64,000 nucleotides of DNA from the NCBI GenBank assembly GCA_029027985.1, contig CP119076.1, positions 1,860,001 to 1,924,000 on the forward strand, in the 5' to 3' direction. A program made the translations under genes and the position numbers. The stretch is from Klebsiella aerogenes (GTDB taxonomy: Bacteria > Pseudomonadota > Gammaproteobacteria > Enterobacterales > Enterobacteriaceae). The notes under the pieces were generated by a model. That model made no database searches and had not been told where the DNA came from. It saw only the letters and a list, made by a program, of their open reading frames with translations. This document shows, piece after piece, positions 46,353 through 57,970 of the stretch (position 1 is its first letter; the number at the start of each line of letters is the position of its first letter).

Positions 46353-47786
46353 TCACGCCTTGCCAGCAAAAAGTTTACCGTCACGCACCAGTTCGCGGGG
46401 GTAGCTGTTTTTCAGACGGGAACCCACGCGTTTGGCGAGACCGAGCGGAATGCCCTGGAAGGTGACGATAGCATCATCCTGCTGCGGCGGCGCGTCCGGA
46501 TAGACATCGCGCCCGCGATACCACTCTTCCGCTTCCGCCAGGGTGAGCTCAAAGGGCGTCTGCGGTGCGGCCAGCGCGATCACTGCTTCATGTTGCCAGC
46601 GGTAGCCTTTGTTATGTGTTTCGGCGAGACGAATGCCAATACGGGAGAACCGCACCTGGCCGATCAGCGCTTCCAGGGCTTGCGGGAACAGCCAGATCTC
46701 TTTATCGCGCTGCCAGAGGTGGAGATGTTCTCCCCACTGTAGGCCGACGGCGTTAGCGGCGGCGGTCGCTGCGGCAGCTTCACGCCCCTTCATCGGCGCG
46801 AACGGGAACTTGCCCACTTTGTAACCCGGTGTTGGCAGCGGATCGATAGCGGCCGTTTTACGCAGGCGGGCGACGAAGAAGCCTTCACAGTCAAAAATCT
46901 GCGGGAACACATGCAGAAAGCCTTCGTCGGTAAGGGCCTCTTGCGCCTGAGGGAATAGCGACCCCAATGGCTGTACTTCCACCGCATGCGGGTAGGTTTG
47001 CCGCAGCCAGTTGACGACCTCTTCGTTTTCTTCGCGGTTAAGCGTACAGGTAGAGTAGACCAGAGTTCCGCCGGGACGCAGAGCGTGGAAAGCGCTGTCA
47101 ATCAGCTCGCGTTGGGTGGCGGCAATCTCCAGATTACTTTCCGGCGACCAGTTTTTTAGCGCGTCGGGATCTTTACGCACAACACCTTCGCCGGAGCAGG
47201 GGGCGTCGAGTAAAATCGCGCCAAAACACTCCGGCAGCGCCGCGCCGAACACGCGTCCGTCGAAGTGGGTGAGAGCGACGTTGCTGATGCCGCAGCGGCT
47301 GATATTGGCATGGAGCACTTTGACGCGGCTGGCGGAAAATTCATTGGCCAGGATCCCGCCCCGATTCCCCATGCGGGCGGCAATCTGCGTGGTTTTGGAG
47401 CCCGGCGCGGCGGCGACATCCATCACCCGCTCAGGCATTTCGCCATCGGCGAACAGTGCGGCTACCGGCAGCATTGAACTGGCTTCCTGAATATAAAATA
47501 GCCCGCTCAGGTGTTCTGCCGTACTGCCCAGTGGCAGGGTGTCTTCATCATCACGCTCAATCCAGAAGCCCTCGGCGCACCACGGCACCGGCGTTAGCTG
47601 CCAACCATATGGCGCGACCCGTTGCAGAAAATCAGCAACCGTTATCTTCAATGTATTGACGCGGATGCTGCGGCGCAGCGGGCGCTGGCAGGCGGCGATA
47701 AAGTCATCGAAGGAGAGATGCGTCGGCATGGCCGCGCGCATTTGAGCGAGGAAGGGTTCTGGAAGATAGACAGCGTTTTGAGCCAC
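46353..47786 (-). CDS. rsmF: 16S rRNA m5C1407 methyltransferase RsmF
   Basis: RsmF methylates C1407 of 16S rRNA in the 30S subunit. It has about 477 residues from GTG 47786 ([17 protein letters not shown]. coli has MAQHTVYFPDAFL, 479 aa). SAM motif I is [17 protein letters not shown]. The two catalytic Cys are in [15 protein letters not shown] and [12 protein letters not shown], followed by a PUA-like C-terminal domain ending [12 protein letters not shown]. It follows letB after an 85-bp gap with a long hairpin. Confidence 0.95.
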   Translation of the reverse strand: MAQNAVYLPEPFLAQMRAAMPTHLSFDDFIAACQRPLRRSIRVNTLKITVADFLQRVAPYGWQLTPVPWCAEGFWIERDDEDTLPLGSTAEHLSGLFYIQEASSMLPVAALFADGEMPERVMDVAAAPGSKTTQIAARMGNRGGILANEFSASRVKVLHANISRCGISNVALTHFDGRVFGAALPECFGAILLDAPCSGEGVVRKDPDALKNWSPESNLEIAATQRELIDSAFHALRPGGTLVYSTCTLNREENEEVVNWLRQTYPHAVEVQPLGSLFPQAQEALTDEGFLHVFPQIFDCEGFFVARLRKTAAIDPLPTPGYKVGKFPFAPMKGREAAAATAAANAVGLQWGEHLHLWQRDKEIWLFPQALEALIGQVRFSRIGIRLAETHNKGYRWQHEAVIALAAPQTPFELTLAEAEEWYRGRDVYPDAPPQQDDAIVTFQGIPLGLAKRVGSRLKNSYPRELVRDGKLFAGKA

Positions 47787-47825
47787 GGGAGCGCACCACA
47801 AGAAAAAAGGGTGCGCAGTTTAGCA

Positions 47826-47856
47826 TAACGCCCCGGTGCGGGACACCGGGGCGTTA
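47826..47856. other. 13-bp perfect hairpin between letB and rsmF
   Basis: TAACGCCCCGGTG and CACCGGGGCGTTA pair perfectly with loop CGGGA. It lies inside the letA-letB-rsmF direction, 15 bp after the letB stop. There is no T-run on either strand, so it may act as an mRNA 3'-end stabiliser or processing site, or as a REP relative. Confidence 0.6.
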
Positions 47857-47871
47857 TGTGTTGTCAGGGGG

Positions 47872-50505
47872 TTAATTCGGCAACGCGGTACCCCAATCGC
47901 GCCACTCTTTTGGCTCGCTTTCCAGCAGCAGGAAGTGTTTACCATCCTGCGCTTTCGGCGCCAGCGGCGTTCCTGGCGGCGTAGCGAAGGCGATACCGCC
48001 ACGAATGAACTGATTGAAGGTACCGGTTTTCACTACCCCGCCAATCAGGCCGAAGTCGAGACTATAGCCGGAAGCCAGCCAGAACACCGAGTTATTACGT
48101 ACCAGGTATTGGTAACGCTTACTAATGCGCAGCTTAACCATCACGCGATCGGACATCGAACCGAGCGTCAGTCCGGTCACCGTGCCAACTTCCAGGCCGC
48201 GGAAGAGTACCGGTGTACCAATACCCAGCGAACCGGCTTCTGGTACCTCGACGATAATGCTCAGGCCATCGATGTAGCGCGAATCGCTGATCGTCGTCTC
48301 CTGAATCTCAAAGTCGCGACGCGGCGAGCCGCGGCCGGGTTCGACGTTGATATACGGCTGGAAAATGGTATCCAGGTGCTCGACGCCAGCGGCGGATATC
48401 TGCGGCGTAATGACGGAGAAACGGGTACCGCCGCGGGCGAAGGTGCCGACATACTCCGGATAGAGCACTGCTTTCGCCTGTACTTCGTTCTTCGCCGTCA
48501 TCAGCTCCAACGACTGGATCTGGCCGATGGTAATGCCGAGATAGCGGATGGGCATTCCCGCTGCCATTTTACCGGCGTCGAAAGCGTGCAGCGTGATTTG
48601 ACCGCCAACTGCGCGAGCGGCGGTTTCGGAGGCGTACAGGATACGTTTATTGTTCAGGCGCGTGTTGGCGCTGCTGCTGGTGAGATTGTCAAAACTGATA
48701 GCGCCTTTCAGGGCGCGGGCCAGCGGTGAAGCCTGTACGGTTAAACCGTTGCCGTCGAGCTGTACTTTCGCCCCGCCTTCCGCCCAGAAGACGCTATTGT
48801 TGGTTAGCAGGTGGCGGTACTCCGGCTTGATATGCAGGTCAATATCGAAAGCATTGCTGCGCGGCTTCACGGAAATAATCTCGCCGACGGCGAATTTCCG
48901 ATACAGCACCACAGAACCGGCCTGTACGTCTGGCAGGGTCTCCGCGGTGAGGCTGAGCGTGGTGGTTGGGACATCGCTGAGACTATTTTCCTCGGCTTTC
49001 TCAAGATTGGCATACAGTGGATAGCGGCTCTGAATTTCACCTTTTTCACCCGGCAGTATGCGGATCCCGCCATCTACCCATTCGCTGGCGCTGGCGCCCA
49101 GCACCTGCACGCCATCCAGCCCGACTTTGACATCAAGGCGGCTGTTGACGACGAATTTGCTGTCGCCGCGAACCAGATTACGATACTCCGGCGAAATAGC
49201 GACCTGGAAGGTGACGCCTTGCGCCGTCAACTTACGCTCCAGTACCTGGCCGACTTTTACCCCATGCAGCACCAGCGGTTGGCCGGCATCGATACCGTAA
49301 CTCTCCGGCGCCGAGAGTGTGACGGTGGCGACGTTTGGCTCCTCCAGCAGCGCTTTATCGGCCGGCATGACCGTGAAGTGGTTACGCGGTTCGCCTTCGC
49401 CAGGCACCAGTTCAAAGGTATTGCCGGTGAGTAGGGCGCTCACGCTCGGATTATCCAGCGAGATTTTCGGCTTTTTCATTTGAATCAGCGTCTTATCACG
49501 CAGCAGCGTGACCACGCTCGGATCGACGGTCATCTCGCCGGTGACGTTGCCGCCAGGGTTGAGATTCAACCGGGTTAACTGACCGACTTCCAGCCCCTGA
49601 TACATCAGCGGCGTAGAGCCTGCTTTCAACCCGTCACCGTCGGGCAGGTCCAGTGTCACCAGCACGCCGCGCTGGCTGTGCGCTAAATCCTCGTACAAAT
49701 TGTACTCGTCATTTTGCGTCGCCGTTTTTGAGTCATCCGGCGAGTCAAAGGCGATGGCGCCGTTAACCAGGGCAGAAAGATTTTCTAATTGCACTTTCGC
49801 GCCGCTGAGGCTGACGTCCGCTTTGATACCGGAGACGTTCCAGAAACGGCTGCCTTTTTTCACCAGATTGGTGAAACGACGTTCGATTAAGACATCGATC
49901 GTCACCCCCTGGTTGTTGGCGTTAAGGGTATAGTCATACACCCGACCCACTGGGATCTTGCGGAAATAGACCAGCGACCCGCTACTCAGTGAACCGAGGT
50001 CGGGAGCCTGCAGGTGAATCATCAGTTCGCCATTGTTGATGCGGTATTTCGGCTGAGTATCAAGGGCGACGAAATGATCTTCCGGTTCGCCTTTACCCGG
50101 CATCATGCCGATATAGTTGCCGCCGACCAGCGCATCCAACCCGGAAACCCCGGCCAGAGACGCTTTAGGCGTGACCAGCCAGAATTGAGTATCCTTGCGC
50201 AGGGCGTCTTTCATATCGCTCTTCACGCTGGCGGACACCTCGATCTTGTTCAGATCTTTACTCAGCGAGATATCTTGTACCGTGCCGACTTCCACCCCCT
50301 GATAGCGGATAGGCGTGCGCCCCGGAACAATGCCGTTCGCGGACTGGAAATCGATGGTGATGGTCGTTCCCCGGCCTTCGAAGCTGGTCCAGATGAGCCA
50401 TGCGGCAATCATTAGCGCAATGACCGGCAGCAGCCAAAAAGGCGAGATGCGACGTTTCGTTTTTATTTTGGCTTCAGTCGGCGAAGCGGGCGTTTCCTGA
50501 CTCAT
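47872..50505 (-). CDS. letB: Intermembrane lipid transport protein LetB (MCE protein YebT)
   Basis: LetB forms a stack of seven hexameric MCE rings, making a tunnel for lipids between inner and outer membranes. It has 877 residues from ATG 50505 ([15 protein letters not shown]), the same length as E. coli. One membrane helix ([20 protein letters not shown]) is followed by seven repeats of the MCE type, seen as recurring [11 protein letters not shown]-like turns ([72 protein letters not shown]). Its start overlaps the letA end by 32 bp. Confidence 0.97.
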   Translation of the reverse strand: MSQETPASPTEAKIKTKRRISPFWLLPVIALMIAAWLIWTSFEGRGTTITIDFQSANGIVPGRTPIRYQGVEVGTVQDISLSKDLNKIEVSASVKSDMKDALRKDTQFWLVTPKASLAGVSGLDALVGGNYIGMMPGKGEPEDHFVALDTQPKYRINNGELMIHLQAPDLGSLSSGSLVYFRKIPVGRVYDYTLNANNQGVTIDVLIERRFTNLVKKGSRFWNVSGIKADVSLSGAKVQLENLSALVNGAIAFDSPDDSKTATQNDEYNLYEDLAHSQRGVLVTLDLPDGDGLKAGSTPLMYQGLEVGQLTRLNLNPGGNVTGEMTVDPSVVTLLRDKTLIQMKKPKISLDNPSVSALLTGNTFELVPGEGEPRNHFTVMPADKALLEEPNVATVTLSAPESYGIDAGQPLVLHGVKVGQVLERKLTAQGVTFQVAISPEYRNLVRGDSKFVVNSRLDVKVGLDGVQVLGASASEWVDGGIRILPGEKGEIQSRYPLYANLEKAEENSLSDVPTTTLSLTAETLPDVQAGSVVLYRKFAVGEIISVKPRSNAFDIDLHIKPEYRHLLTNNSVFWAEGGAKVQLDGNGLTVQASPLARALKGAISFDNLTSSSANTRLNNKRILYASETAARAVGGQITLHAFDAGKMAAGMPIRYLGITIGQIQSLELMTAKNEVQAKAVLYPEYVGTFARGGTRFSVITPQISAAGVEHLDTIFQPYINVEPGRGSPRRDFEIQETTISDSRYIDGLSIIVEVPEAGSLGIGTPVLFRGLEVGTVTGLTLGSMSDRVMVKLRISKRYQYLVRNNSVFWLASGYSLDFGLIGGVVKTGTFNQFIRGGIAFATPPGTPLAPKAQDGKHFLLLESEPKEWRDWGTALPN

Positions 50506-51757
50506 GAGCGTCCCAAAGTAAGCGGCTGTCCAGCCATTCAACTGCAAGGATAGTTAAAATTACCGCGCCACCGAAATAAACCGCCGCTGGCCCCATGGTA
50601 AAGGCGAGGAGCTGATCGCGGTTTATCAGCGACATAGTTAATGAGATAACAAAAAGATCCAACATCGACCAGCGGCCGATCCAGGTAATCAGCCGCAGCA
50701 GCAGGATGCGGGTACGCAACCCCTGTTCGCACTTGAATTGTATGCTGACCAGTAGGGTAAATAACACTATAACTTTGGTGAATGGTACCAAAATACTGGC
50801 GATAAACACCACGCCGGCGATGGCGACATTACTGTTAGCCAGTGAAATGATCCCTGACAAAATAGTATCGTCCTGACGCGCGCCGTTGACGTAGATTATC
50901 GAGATCGGCAGCAGGTTGGCTGGAAGCAGAAAAACAATTGACGCCAGCAAGGCCGCCCAACTGCGCTGCAGGCTTTGCGGCCGTCGATGATGCAGGGGAG
51001 AGTGGCAACGGCGGCAGCGGCCGCGGGGATCGCGATAGCCGGTATAGTGGCAGCCGGTGCAGACCTGAAGGTTGTTATCGTAGCGCATCGCCGGGCGTTC
51101 GGGGTAAAAACGCTCCCACAGTTCTTCGACGTTCATATGAATTAGCGTCAGGATGCTCAACAGCGTCAGGGAGATAAAAGCGATCAGACCGATACCGGGT
51201 TGCAGGAAAGCGTAATCCTGGACTTTAATCGAGGCGACGCCGATACCGACCAGGTAGATATCCAGCATGACCCACTCTTTAAGTTTGCCGAGCATCAGCA
51301 GAACCGGGCGCAGGTTCATTCCCAGCACGTTGCCAAGCCAGAGGTAGGCGATTGAGACCACTAATAGCACCGGCGCGACGACCGCGCAGAAGAGCACCAT
51401 GGCGGCGGTAATCGGGTCGCCCTGGTTCGTCATCTGCCAGATCCCCTGCAGGACATTAGCGTCGATGCGCACACCCAGCAGATGCAAACGCAGCAGCGGC
51501 TCGCTCCAGGCGAACGGCATCAGCAGCATCATCGTAAACGCCATACTGGCGAGTCGGGAAAGAGACCAGTCGCGGCCATCGCGAACCTTCGCGTTGCAGC
51601 GGGGACACCAGGCGCACTGATCTCTTTTCACAACCGGTATACGGAAAAGCATGTCACACTGCGCGCAGCGCTGATAGTGCGCATGCGGCGTTGGCGAACT
51701 GACCGAATGAACGGTAATCTTCTTTGTCGGCGTAATTTGTGGTGTTTTTATCAGCAT
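50474..51757 (-). CDS. letA: Membrane partner LetA (YebS)
   Basis: LetA is the inner-membrane partner of LetB and is related to PqiA. It has 427 residues with about eight membrane helices in two halves. Each half is preceded by a zinc-ribbon-like Cys set: CAQC and CPRC near residues 33-55, then CTGC and CRRC near 235-258. It ends [13 protein letters not shown] like E. coli. It is the first gene of letA-letB-rsmF; letB starts inside its 3' end. Confidence 0.96.
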   Translation of the reverse strand: MLIKTPQITPTKKITVHSVSSPTPHAHYQRCAQCDMLFRIPVVKRDQCAWCPRCNAKVRDGRDWSLSRLASMAFTMMLLMPFAWSEPLLRLHLLGVRIDANVLQGIWQMTNQGDPITAAMVLFCAVVAPVLLVVSIAYLWLGNVLGMNLRPVLLMLGKLKEWVMLDIYLVGIGVASIKVQDYAFLQPGIGLIAFISLTLLSILTLIHMNVEELWERFYPERPAMRYDNNLQVCTGCHYTGYRDPRGRCRRCHSPLHHRRPQSLQRSWAALLASIVFLLPANLLPISIIYVNGARQDDTILSGIISLANSNVAIAGVVFIASILVPFTKVIVLFTLLVSIQFKCEQGLRTRILLLRLITWIGRWSMLDLFVISLTMSLINRDQLLAFTMGPAAVYFGGAVILTILAVEWLDSRLLWDAHESGNARFAD

Positions 51758-51889
51758 TTATTACGTACAGGAATGAATGTATCCCACTATATTAACCCAG
51801 GAATGAATTCATCTTGAGCCCGAGCGCATTTAATGCTTATTTTAGTAGACTCTGCAGATGAGATAGTAAGACAACTAAGTGATTAAAAA

Positions 51890-52387
51890 ATGAACAAGAC
51901 AGAATTCTACGCGGATCTGAACCGCGATTTTCAGGCGCTAATGGCAGGCGAAACCAGTTTTCTGGCAATGATCTCGAATACCAGCGCGTTGCTGTTTGAG
52001 CGCCTGGAGGAAGTCAACTGGGCCGGTTTTTATCTGCTGGAAGGCGACACGCTGGTGCTGGGGCCGTTCCAGGGCAAGCTGGCTTGCGTGCGTATTCCGG
52101 TGGGGCGAGGCGTTTGCGGCTCCGCTGTGGCGCAGAATCGCGCCCAGCGCGTGGAAGATGTGCATGCGTTTGACGGCCATATTGCCTGTGATGCCGCCAG
52201 CAATTCGGAAATCGTCTTTCCATTGCAGGTGAATAATCAGATTATCGGCGTTCTTGATATCGACAGCACGGCGTTTTCCCGCTTCACGGCGGAAGATGAA
52301 CAGGGGCTGGCAGAGCTTGTCGCGCGCCTTGAAACGCTTATCGCGGCGACCGATTATCAAAAAATCTTTACCCGCGTCGCAGGATAA
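51890..52387 (+). CDS. msrC: Free methionine-(R)-sulfoxide reductase MsrC
   Basis: A GAF-domain enzyme that reduces free Met-R-sulfoxide. It has 165 residues. The conserved Cys residues are visible: one in KLACVRIPVG, one in GRGVCGSAVAQ, and the catalytic one in HIACDAASNSEIVFPL. N-terminus MNKTEFYADLNRDFQALMAG. Divergent from letA. proQ follows after 97 bp. Confidence 0.96.
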   Translation: MNKTEFYADLNRDFQALMAGETSFLAMISNTSALLFERLEEVNWAGFYLLEGDTLVLGPFQGKLACVRIPVGRGVCGSAVAQNRAQRVEDVHAFDGHIACDAASNSEIVFPLQVNNQIIGVLDIDSTAFSRFTAEDEQGLAELVARLETLIAATDYQKIFTRVAG

Positions 52388-52484
52388 TCAACGGATAACG
52401 TAGCATTTAGCGATGACGTCATTATAATGACGCCTGTTCATGCCTGCGGCTTGTTGGCTACGTCCGTTGTAATCAGGAAATTTC

Positions 52485-53168
52485 ATGGAAAATCAACCTA
52501 AGTTGAATAGCAGTAAAGAAGTAATCGCGTTTCTGGCCGAACGTTTTCCTCAGTGTTTCAGCGCTGAAGGCGAAGCGCGCCCCCTGAAAATCGGTATTTT
52601 TCAGGATCTTGTAGAGCGAGTGGGTGGTGAGATGAATCTCAGCAAAACCCAACTTCGCGCTGCCTTACGTCTTTATACTTCGAGCTGGCGTTATCTGTAC
52701 GGCGTGAAAGCGGGGGCGATTCGCGTTGACCTCGACGGCAACCCGTGCGGCGAACTGGAAGAGCAACACGTTGCTCACGCCCGTCAGCAGCTCGAAGAAG
52801 CCAAAGCTCGCGTTCAGGCGCAGCGCGCCAGCCAGCAGGCTAAGAAGCGCGAAGCCGCAGCAGCAGGCCAGCAGGAAGAAGGGGCACGCCGTGAGCGTAA
52901 ACCGCGTCCTCAGCCGCAGGCTCGCCGTAAAGAAGGTACTGAACAGCGTAAGCCGCGTCCTGCCGCCGCCAACAAAGCACCGCGTGAAGAGCAGCGTCTC
53001 ACTCCGGTGTCTGACGTCTCTGTATTAAGCGTCGGTCAGGCCCTGAAAGTGAAAGCAGGCAACAACGCAATGGACGCCACCGTTGTGGAAATCACCAAAG
53101 ATGGCGTTCGTGTACAGCTGACTTCTGGTATGTCAATGATTGTACGCGCAGAACACCTGGTGTTCTGA
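52485..53168 (+). CDS. proQ: RNA chaperone ProQ
   Basis: ProQ is a global RNA-binding protein that binds structured small RNAs and mRNA 3' ends, named for its effect on ProP. It has 227 residues: the FinO-like domain (about 1-120, [20 protein letters not shown] and [16 protein letters not shown]), a long basic Ala/Lys/Arg/Gln linker (about 120-178), and a C-terminal Tudor-like domain (about 180-227). TATAAT at 52423 suits its promoter. prc starts 19 bp after its stop. Confidence 0.97.
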   Translation: MENQPKLNSSKEVIAFLAERFPQCFSAEGEARPLKIGIFQDLVERVGGEMNLSKTQLRAALRLYTSSWRYLYGVKAGAIRVDLDGNPCGELEEQHVAHARQQLEEAKARVQAQRASQQAKKREAAAAGQQEEGARRERKPRPQPQARRKEGTEQRKPRPAAANKAPREEQRLTPVSDVSVLSVGQALKVKAGNNAMDATVVEITKDGVRVQLTSGMSMIVRAEHLVF

Positions 53169-53187
53169 AACGGAGGCCGGGCCAGGC

Positions 53188-55227
53188 ATGAACAAACTTT
53201 TTAAGCTCACCGCGCTTGCGGGCCTGCTAGCAATAGCAGGCCACGCGTTCGCCGTGGACGATATCACCCGAGTCGATCAAATTCCCGTGCTGAAAGAAGA
53301 GCCGCAGCAGGCGACGGTGAGCGAGCGCGTTACTTCGCGCTTTACCCGTTCCCATTATCGGCAGTTTGATCTCGACAACGCCTTTTCGGCAAAAATTTTC
53401 GACCGCTATCTGAATCTGCTGGACTACAGCCATAACGTGCTGTTGGCCAGCGATGTCGCTCAGTTTGCGGCGCAAAAGAATAAAATCGGCGATGAGCTGC
53501 GCAGCGGTAAGCTGGACGTTTTCTACGACCTGTACAACCTTGCGCAAAAGCGTCGCTTTGAGCGTTACCAGTATGCTCTCAAGGTACTGGATCGTCCGAT
53601 GAACTTTACCGGCAACGATAACTTCAACCTCGATCGCAGTAAAGCGCCGTGGCCGAAGGACGAAGCCGAGCTTAACGCCCTGTGGGATGCGAAGGTGAAG
53701 TTCGATCAGCTCAGCCTGAAGCTGGCGGGTAAAGACGATAAAGACATTCGCGACACCCTGACTCGTCGCTACAAGTTCGCGATTCGTCGCCTGGCCCAAA
53801 CCAACAGTGAAGACGTCTTCTCACTGGCGATGACCTCCTTCGCGCGCGAAATCGACCCGCATACCAACTATCTCTCTCCGCGCAACACCGAACAGTTCAA
53901 TACCGAAATGAGCTTGTCTCTGGAAGGTATCGGCGCGGTGCTGCAGATGGACGACGACTATACGGTGATCAATTCACTGGTTGCCGGCGGTCCGGCGGCG
54001 AAGAGCAAAGCGATTGCCGTCGGCGACCGTATTGTCGGCGTCGGCCAGCCGGGTAAGAGCATGGTGGATGTGATCGGCTGGCGACTGGATGATGTCGTCG
54101 CGCTGATTAAAGGACCGAAGGGCAGTAAAGTGCGCCTTGAAGTTCTGCCCGCAGGCAAAGGGGCGAAGACCCGAATTGTCACGCTGACCCGCGAGCGTAT
54201 TCGTCTTGAAGACCGCGCGGTGAAGATGTCGGTGAAAACCGTCGGTAAAGACAAAGTCGGTGTGCTGGATATCCCTGGCTTCTACGTTGGCCTGACCGAT
54301 GACGTCAAGGTTCAGTTGCAGAAGTTGGAAAAACAAAACGTCAGCAGCATTGTTATCGATCTGCGTAGCAACGGCGGCGGGGCGCTGACCGAGGCGGTTT
54401 CGCTCTCCGGTCTGTTTATCCCATCCGGTCCGGTCGTGCAGGTGCGTGATAACAACGGTAAGGTCCGCGAAGACAGCGACACCGATGGCGTGGTCTACTA
54501 CAAAGGCCCGCTGGTGGTCTTAGTCGATCGCTTCAGCGCCTCGGCATCGGAAATCTTTGCCGCTGCGATGCAGGATTATGGTCGTGCGCTGATCGTCGGT
54601 GAACCGACCTTCGGCAAAGGCACGGTCCAGCAGTATCGTTCGTTGAACCGCATCTACGATCAGATGCTACGTCCAGAGTGGCCAGCGTTGGGCTCCGTAC
54701 AGTACACCATTCAGAAGTTCTACCGCATTAATGGCGGCAGTACCCAGCGTAAAGGCGTTACGCCGGATATCATGATGCCGACCGGTAAAGAAGATCGTGA
54801 TACTGGTGAGAAGTATGAAGATAACGCACTGCCGTGGGATAGCATCGACCCGGCGACCTACGTGAAGTCCGGCGATCTGAAACCGTTCGAACCTGAACTG
54901 CTCAAGCGCCATGAAGACCGTATCGCTAAAGATCCGGAATTCCAGTACATCATGAAGGATATCGCCCGCTTTAACGCGATGAAAGACAAGCGCAACATCG
55001 TTTCTCTCAACTACGCGCAGCGTGAAAAAGAGAACGAGGAAGACGATGCTATTCGTCTGGCGCGAGTGAACGATCGCCTGAAACGCGAAGGTAAACCGTT
55101 GCTGAAGAAGATCGACGATCTGCCGAAGGATTATCAGGAGCCGGATCCGTATCTTGATGAAACTGTGCATATTGCGATCGACCTGGCTCAGCAGGAAAAA
55201 AATCAACCGCGGTTGAGCCACCGGTGA
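53188..55227 (+). CDS. prc: Tail-specific periplasmic protease Prc (Tsp)
   Basis: Prc trims the C-terminus of FtsI, degrades SsrA-tagged proteins in the periplasm and, with NlpI, controls MepS. It has 679 residues from ATG 53188. Signal peptide 1-22 (AGHAFA|VDD), PDZ domain about 238-325 (SLEGIGAVLQ, RIVGVGQPGK), catalytic Ser452 (FSASASE) and Lys477 (TFGKGTVQ) in the same positions as E. coli. The C-terminus is slightly different and shorter (LSHR). It follows proQ. Confidence 0.97.
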   Translation: MNKLFKLTALAGLLAIAGHAFAVDDITRVDQIPVLKEEPQQATVSERVTSRFTRSHYRQFDLDNAFSAKIFDRYLNLLDYSHNVLLASDVAQFAAQKNKIGDELRSGKLDVFYDLYNLAQKRRFERYQYALKVLDRPMNFTGNDNFNLDRSKAPWPKDEAELNALWDAKVKFDQLSLKLAGKDDKDIRDTLTRRYKFAIRRLAQTNSEDVFSLAMTSFAREIDPHTNYLSPRNTEQFNTEMSLSLEGIGAVLQMDDDYTVINSLVAGGPAAKSKAIAVGDRIVGVGQPGKSMVDVIGWRLDDVVALIKGPKGSKVRLEVLPAGKGAKTRIVTLTRERIRLEDRAVKMSVKTVGKDKVGVLDIPGFYVGLTDDVKVQLQKLEKQNVSSIVIDLRSNGGGALTEAVSLSGLFIPSGPVVQVRDNNGKVREDSDTDGVVYYKGPLVVLVDRFSASASEIFAAAMQDYGRALIVGEPTFGKGTVQQYRSLNRIYDQMLRPEWPALGSVQYTIQKFYRINGGSTQRKGVTPDIMMPTGKEDRDTGEKYEDNALPWDSIDPATYVKSGDLKPFEPELLKRHEDRIAKDPEFQYIMKDIARFNAMKDKRNIVSLNYAQREKENEEDDAIRLARVNDRLKREGKPLLKKIDDLPKDYQEPDPYLDETVHIAIDLAQQEKNQPRLSHR

Positions 55228-55241
55228 GCAAATAACTCCTC

Positions 55242-55267
55242 AACGGGCACAAGTGATTGTGCCCGTT
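55242..55267 (+). terminator. Hairpin after prc
   Basis: AACGGGCACAA and TTGTGCCCGTT form an 11-bp stem with loop GTGA, 14 bp after the prc stop. The tail TCACTTTCTCCTTTT is T-rich but interrupted. Confidence 0.7.
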
Positions 55268-55471
55268 TCACTTTCTCCTTTTCGACGTTCTGTCGACGTT
55301 ATTCAACAAAAATGTCAGCGCCCGTTTAGGGTGTCAGCGATATGCTACAAAATGTAAAGTTGTGTCTTTCTCGTGACTTAGCGGGGGCTGATAGTTGAAA
55401 ATCAGCATCTGACCCATACGATATGGGGTATCGCATAGTGCGTTTTGTTAAATCGAGGTAAAAAGAATATT

Positions 55472-56356
55472 ATGATGCGAATCGCGCTTTTTCTGCTGAC
55501 TAACCTGGCAGTCATGGTGGTGTTCGGGCTGGTGCTAAGCCTGACGGGGATCCAGTCAAGTAGTATGACTGGCCTGCTGATCATGGCGCTGTTGTTTGGT
55601 TTCGGTGGCTCGATCGTTTCGCTATTGATGTCGAAATGGATGGCGCTGAAGTCAGTTGGCGGGGAAGTTATCGAACAGCCGCGTAACGAAACGGAACGCT
55701 GGCTGATGAATACCGTCGCGCAGCAAGCGCAACAGGCGGGTATTGGCATGCCGCAGGTGGCGATTTATCACGCCCCTGATATTAACGCCTTCGCCACTGG
55801 CGCGCGCCGTGATGCTTCACTGGTCGCCGTCAGTACCGGTCTGCTGCAGAATATGAGCCGCGACGAAGCGGAAGCGGTTATTGCCCACGAAATCAGTCAC
55901 ATCGCCAACGGCGATATGGTGACCATGACGCTGATTCAGGGGGTAGTGAACACGTTCGTGATCTTCATTTCCCGCGTTATCGCGCAGATTGCTGCCGGTT
56001 TCCTCGGCGGCAACCGTGAAGATGAAGGTGAAAGCAGCAACGGTAATCCGCTGATTTACTTTGCCGTCGCTACCGTGCTGGAATTGGTGTTCGGTATTCT
56101 GGCCAGCATCATTACCATGTGGTTCTCGCGCTACCGTGAATTCCACGCTGATGCCGGTTCCGCCAAACTGGTTGGCCGCGAAAAAATGATCGCCGCGCTG
56201 CAGCGTTTGAAAACCAGCTACGAGCCGCAGGAAGCCAGCAGCATGATGGCGTTTTGCATCAACGGTAAAGCGAAGTCTATGAGTGAACTGTTCATGACTC
56301 ACCCGCCGTTGGATAAACGTATTGAGGCGCTGCGCAGCGGAGAGTACCTGAAGTAA
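55472..56356 (+). CDS. htpX: Membrane zinc protease HtpX
   Basis: HtpX is an inner-membrane metalloprotease of protein quality control, working with FtsH and induced by CpxR. It has 294 residues from ATG 55472 ([16 protein letters not shown]). The zinc motif HEISH is at 139-143 ([13 protein letters not shown]), with the third ligand Glu in [10 protein letters not shown]. Two membrane helices precede and two follow the HExxH motif. Length equals E. coli. It ends at a bidirectional terminator with yebQ. Confidence 0.97.
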   Translation: MMRIALFLLTNLAVMVVFGLVLSLTGIQSSSMTGLLIMALLFGFGGSIVSLLMSKWMALKSVGGEVIEQPRNETERWLMNTVAQQAQQAGIGMPQVAIYHAPDINAFATGARRDASLVAVSTGLLQNMSRDEAEAVIAHEISHIANGDMVTMTLIQGVVNTFVIFISRVIAQIAAGFLGGNREDEGESSNGNPLIYFAVATVLELVFGILASIITMWFSRYREFHADAGSAKLVGREKMIAALQRLKTSYEPQEASSMMAFCINGKAKSMSELFMTHPPLDKRIEALRSGEYLK

Positions 56357-56379
56357 GCTGGCGTCAGATGCTGAAAATA

Positions 56380-56413
56380 AAAATCCGCGGCTTTTGCGCC
56401 GCGGATTTTTTTT
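56380..56413. terminator. Bidirectional terminator htpX/yebQ
   Basis: ATCCGCGGC and GCCGCGGAT form the stem around TTTTGC, flanked by AAAA on the left and eight T on the right. It serves both convergent genes. Confidence 0.9.
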
Positions 56414-56421
56414 GCCGTTTA

Positions 56422-57792
56422 TCAGGCGGCGCGCGGTTGGGTTACCCGCAGCCCGCTGATGGCGGCGGCGACAACCGCCAGGGTGCCGGCCAACAGTAGT
56501 GAAGTATGGGTGCCGCTATCGCCCAACAGGTTAAACAGCAGGGCGACCAGCGCCGCGCCGGTGCTTTGTCCAAGCAGTCGCGCTGTGCCCAGCATACCGC
56601 TGGCGCCGCCGCTGCGATGTCCGGGGGCGGAAGAGACGATGGTGTGGTTATTCGGTGACTGGAACAACCCGAAACCTGCACCGCACAGCGCCATACGCCA
56701 GATGATATCGAGATCGGAAGGCGAGGATGGCAATAGCGCGAGACCAAACAGACCGCAAGCCATAATCAGCAGCCCCATTGCCCCCAGCAGACCCGCGTGA
56801 ACCTTTTCAATCAGATAGCCCGCCAACGGCGCCATCACCATGGTGGCCAACGGCCACGGCGTTAACAGCAACCCGGTTTCTACTTCACTGCGCCCGATGA
56901 CGGTTTGCAGGAAGAAGGGGAGGGAAACCATCGCCAGCATTTGCGCGCAAAAAGAGCAAATTGAAGTGCAGATGGAGAGCGAAAACAGCGGAATGCGCAG
57001 CAAATCAACCGGCAGCAACGGAACCGGCATGCTCAGTTGTCGGCGAACAAAGAAAAAGCCGATGATCAGCATGGCGATGATTTCCGTCAGCACCAGATAG
57101 CCGGATTGCCCTTGAGCAAAACCGCCGAGGGCGGTGATCAGTAGCCCGAAGGTTAAGGCGTTCATGATGGCGCTTGGCAGATCGAAGCGGGTAATTTTGC
57201 TCGCGGTGTTGTTCGGCGGCAAAAAGCGCATGGCGAGGAAAATGGAAATGATACCCAGCGGTATGTTAATCAAAAACAACCACTGCCAGGAAGCGAGTGA
57301 AAGGATGGCGGCGGCTATGGTCGGCCCCGCAGCGGAAGAAACGGCAACAACGAACGAGTTGATACCCATCCCGCGGCCTAGCTGTCTTTTCGGATAGATA
57401 AGGCGGATTAGCGCGGTGTTCACGCTCATCAGCGCCGCACCGCCCAACCCCTGTGCGACGCGCGCCAGCGTCAGCATCTCCAGGCTGCGGGAGAGCGCGC
57501 AAATCAGCGACGTGATGGTAAATACCACCAAACCGATTTTATAGATCCGTCGATAGCCAACCATATCACCAAGAAACGACAGCGGCAGCAGGGCTATCAC
57601 AATAGCGATTTGATAGGCGTTAACTATCCAGATTGAAGACGCCGGCGAGGCATTAAGGTCGGTGGCAATAGTCGGCAGGGCGACATTGGCGATCGCGCCG
57701 TCGAGAACGGCCATCGTCAGGCCTAAAACAATTGTCAGAATGGCACCATAGCGCTGCGGTGCCGGCAGGCCATCGAAAAGCTTTTTATCCAT
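56422..57792 (-). CDS. yebQ: MFS drug-efflux-like transporter YebQ
   Basis: 456 residues, 14-helix type MFS (DHA2 drug:H+ antiporter group). It has motif D-like LGLTMAVLDGAIANVALPTI in the first helix, the loop 2-3 motif GDMVGYRRIYKIG, and motif C-like GINSFVVAVSSAAGPTIA in helix 5. Substrate unknown. It matches E. coli YebQ in size and in its divergent position to kdgR, so it may respond to KdgR, but no clear operator was seen. Confidence 0.92.
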   Translation of the reverse strand: MDKKLFDGLPAPQRYGAILTIVLGLTMAVLDGAIANVALPTIATDLNASPASSIWIVNAYQIAIVIALLPLSFLGDMVGYRRIYKIGLVVFTITSLICALSRSLEMLTLARVAQGLGGAALMSVNTALIRLIYPKRQLGRGMGINSFVVAVSSAAGPTIAAAILSLASWQWLFLINIPLGIISIFLAMRFLPPNNTASKITRFDLPSAIMNALTFGLLITALGGFAQGQSGYLVLTEIIAMLIIGFFFVRRQLSMPVPLLPVDLLRIPLFSLSICTSICSFCAQMLAMVSLPFFLQTVIGRSEVETGLLLTPWPLATMVMAPLAGYLIEKVHAGLLGAMGLLIMACGLFGLALLPSSPSDLDIIWRMALCGAGFGLFQSPNNHTIVSSAPGHRSGGASGMLGTARLLGQSTGAALVALLFNLLGDSGTHTSLLLAGTLAVVAAAISGLRVTQPRAA

Positions 57793-57970
57793 GTGAAATT
57801 GATGTCTTTGAGGGAAACTATTTTCTGATTAATGATTTTAGCATTGATTATTCAGCCGTATGTCGCAGATTTGTAACCAAGTCGCAGAACAACGATTGCG
57901 ACGCTCATAATGTGAATTTATAATAAAAAACGGTTCTGAATTTTATAAAACAGTTACGATGAGGTGATCA

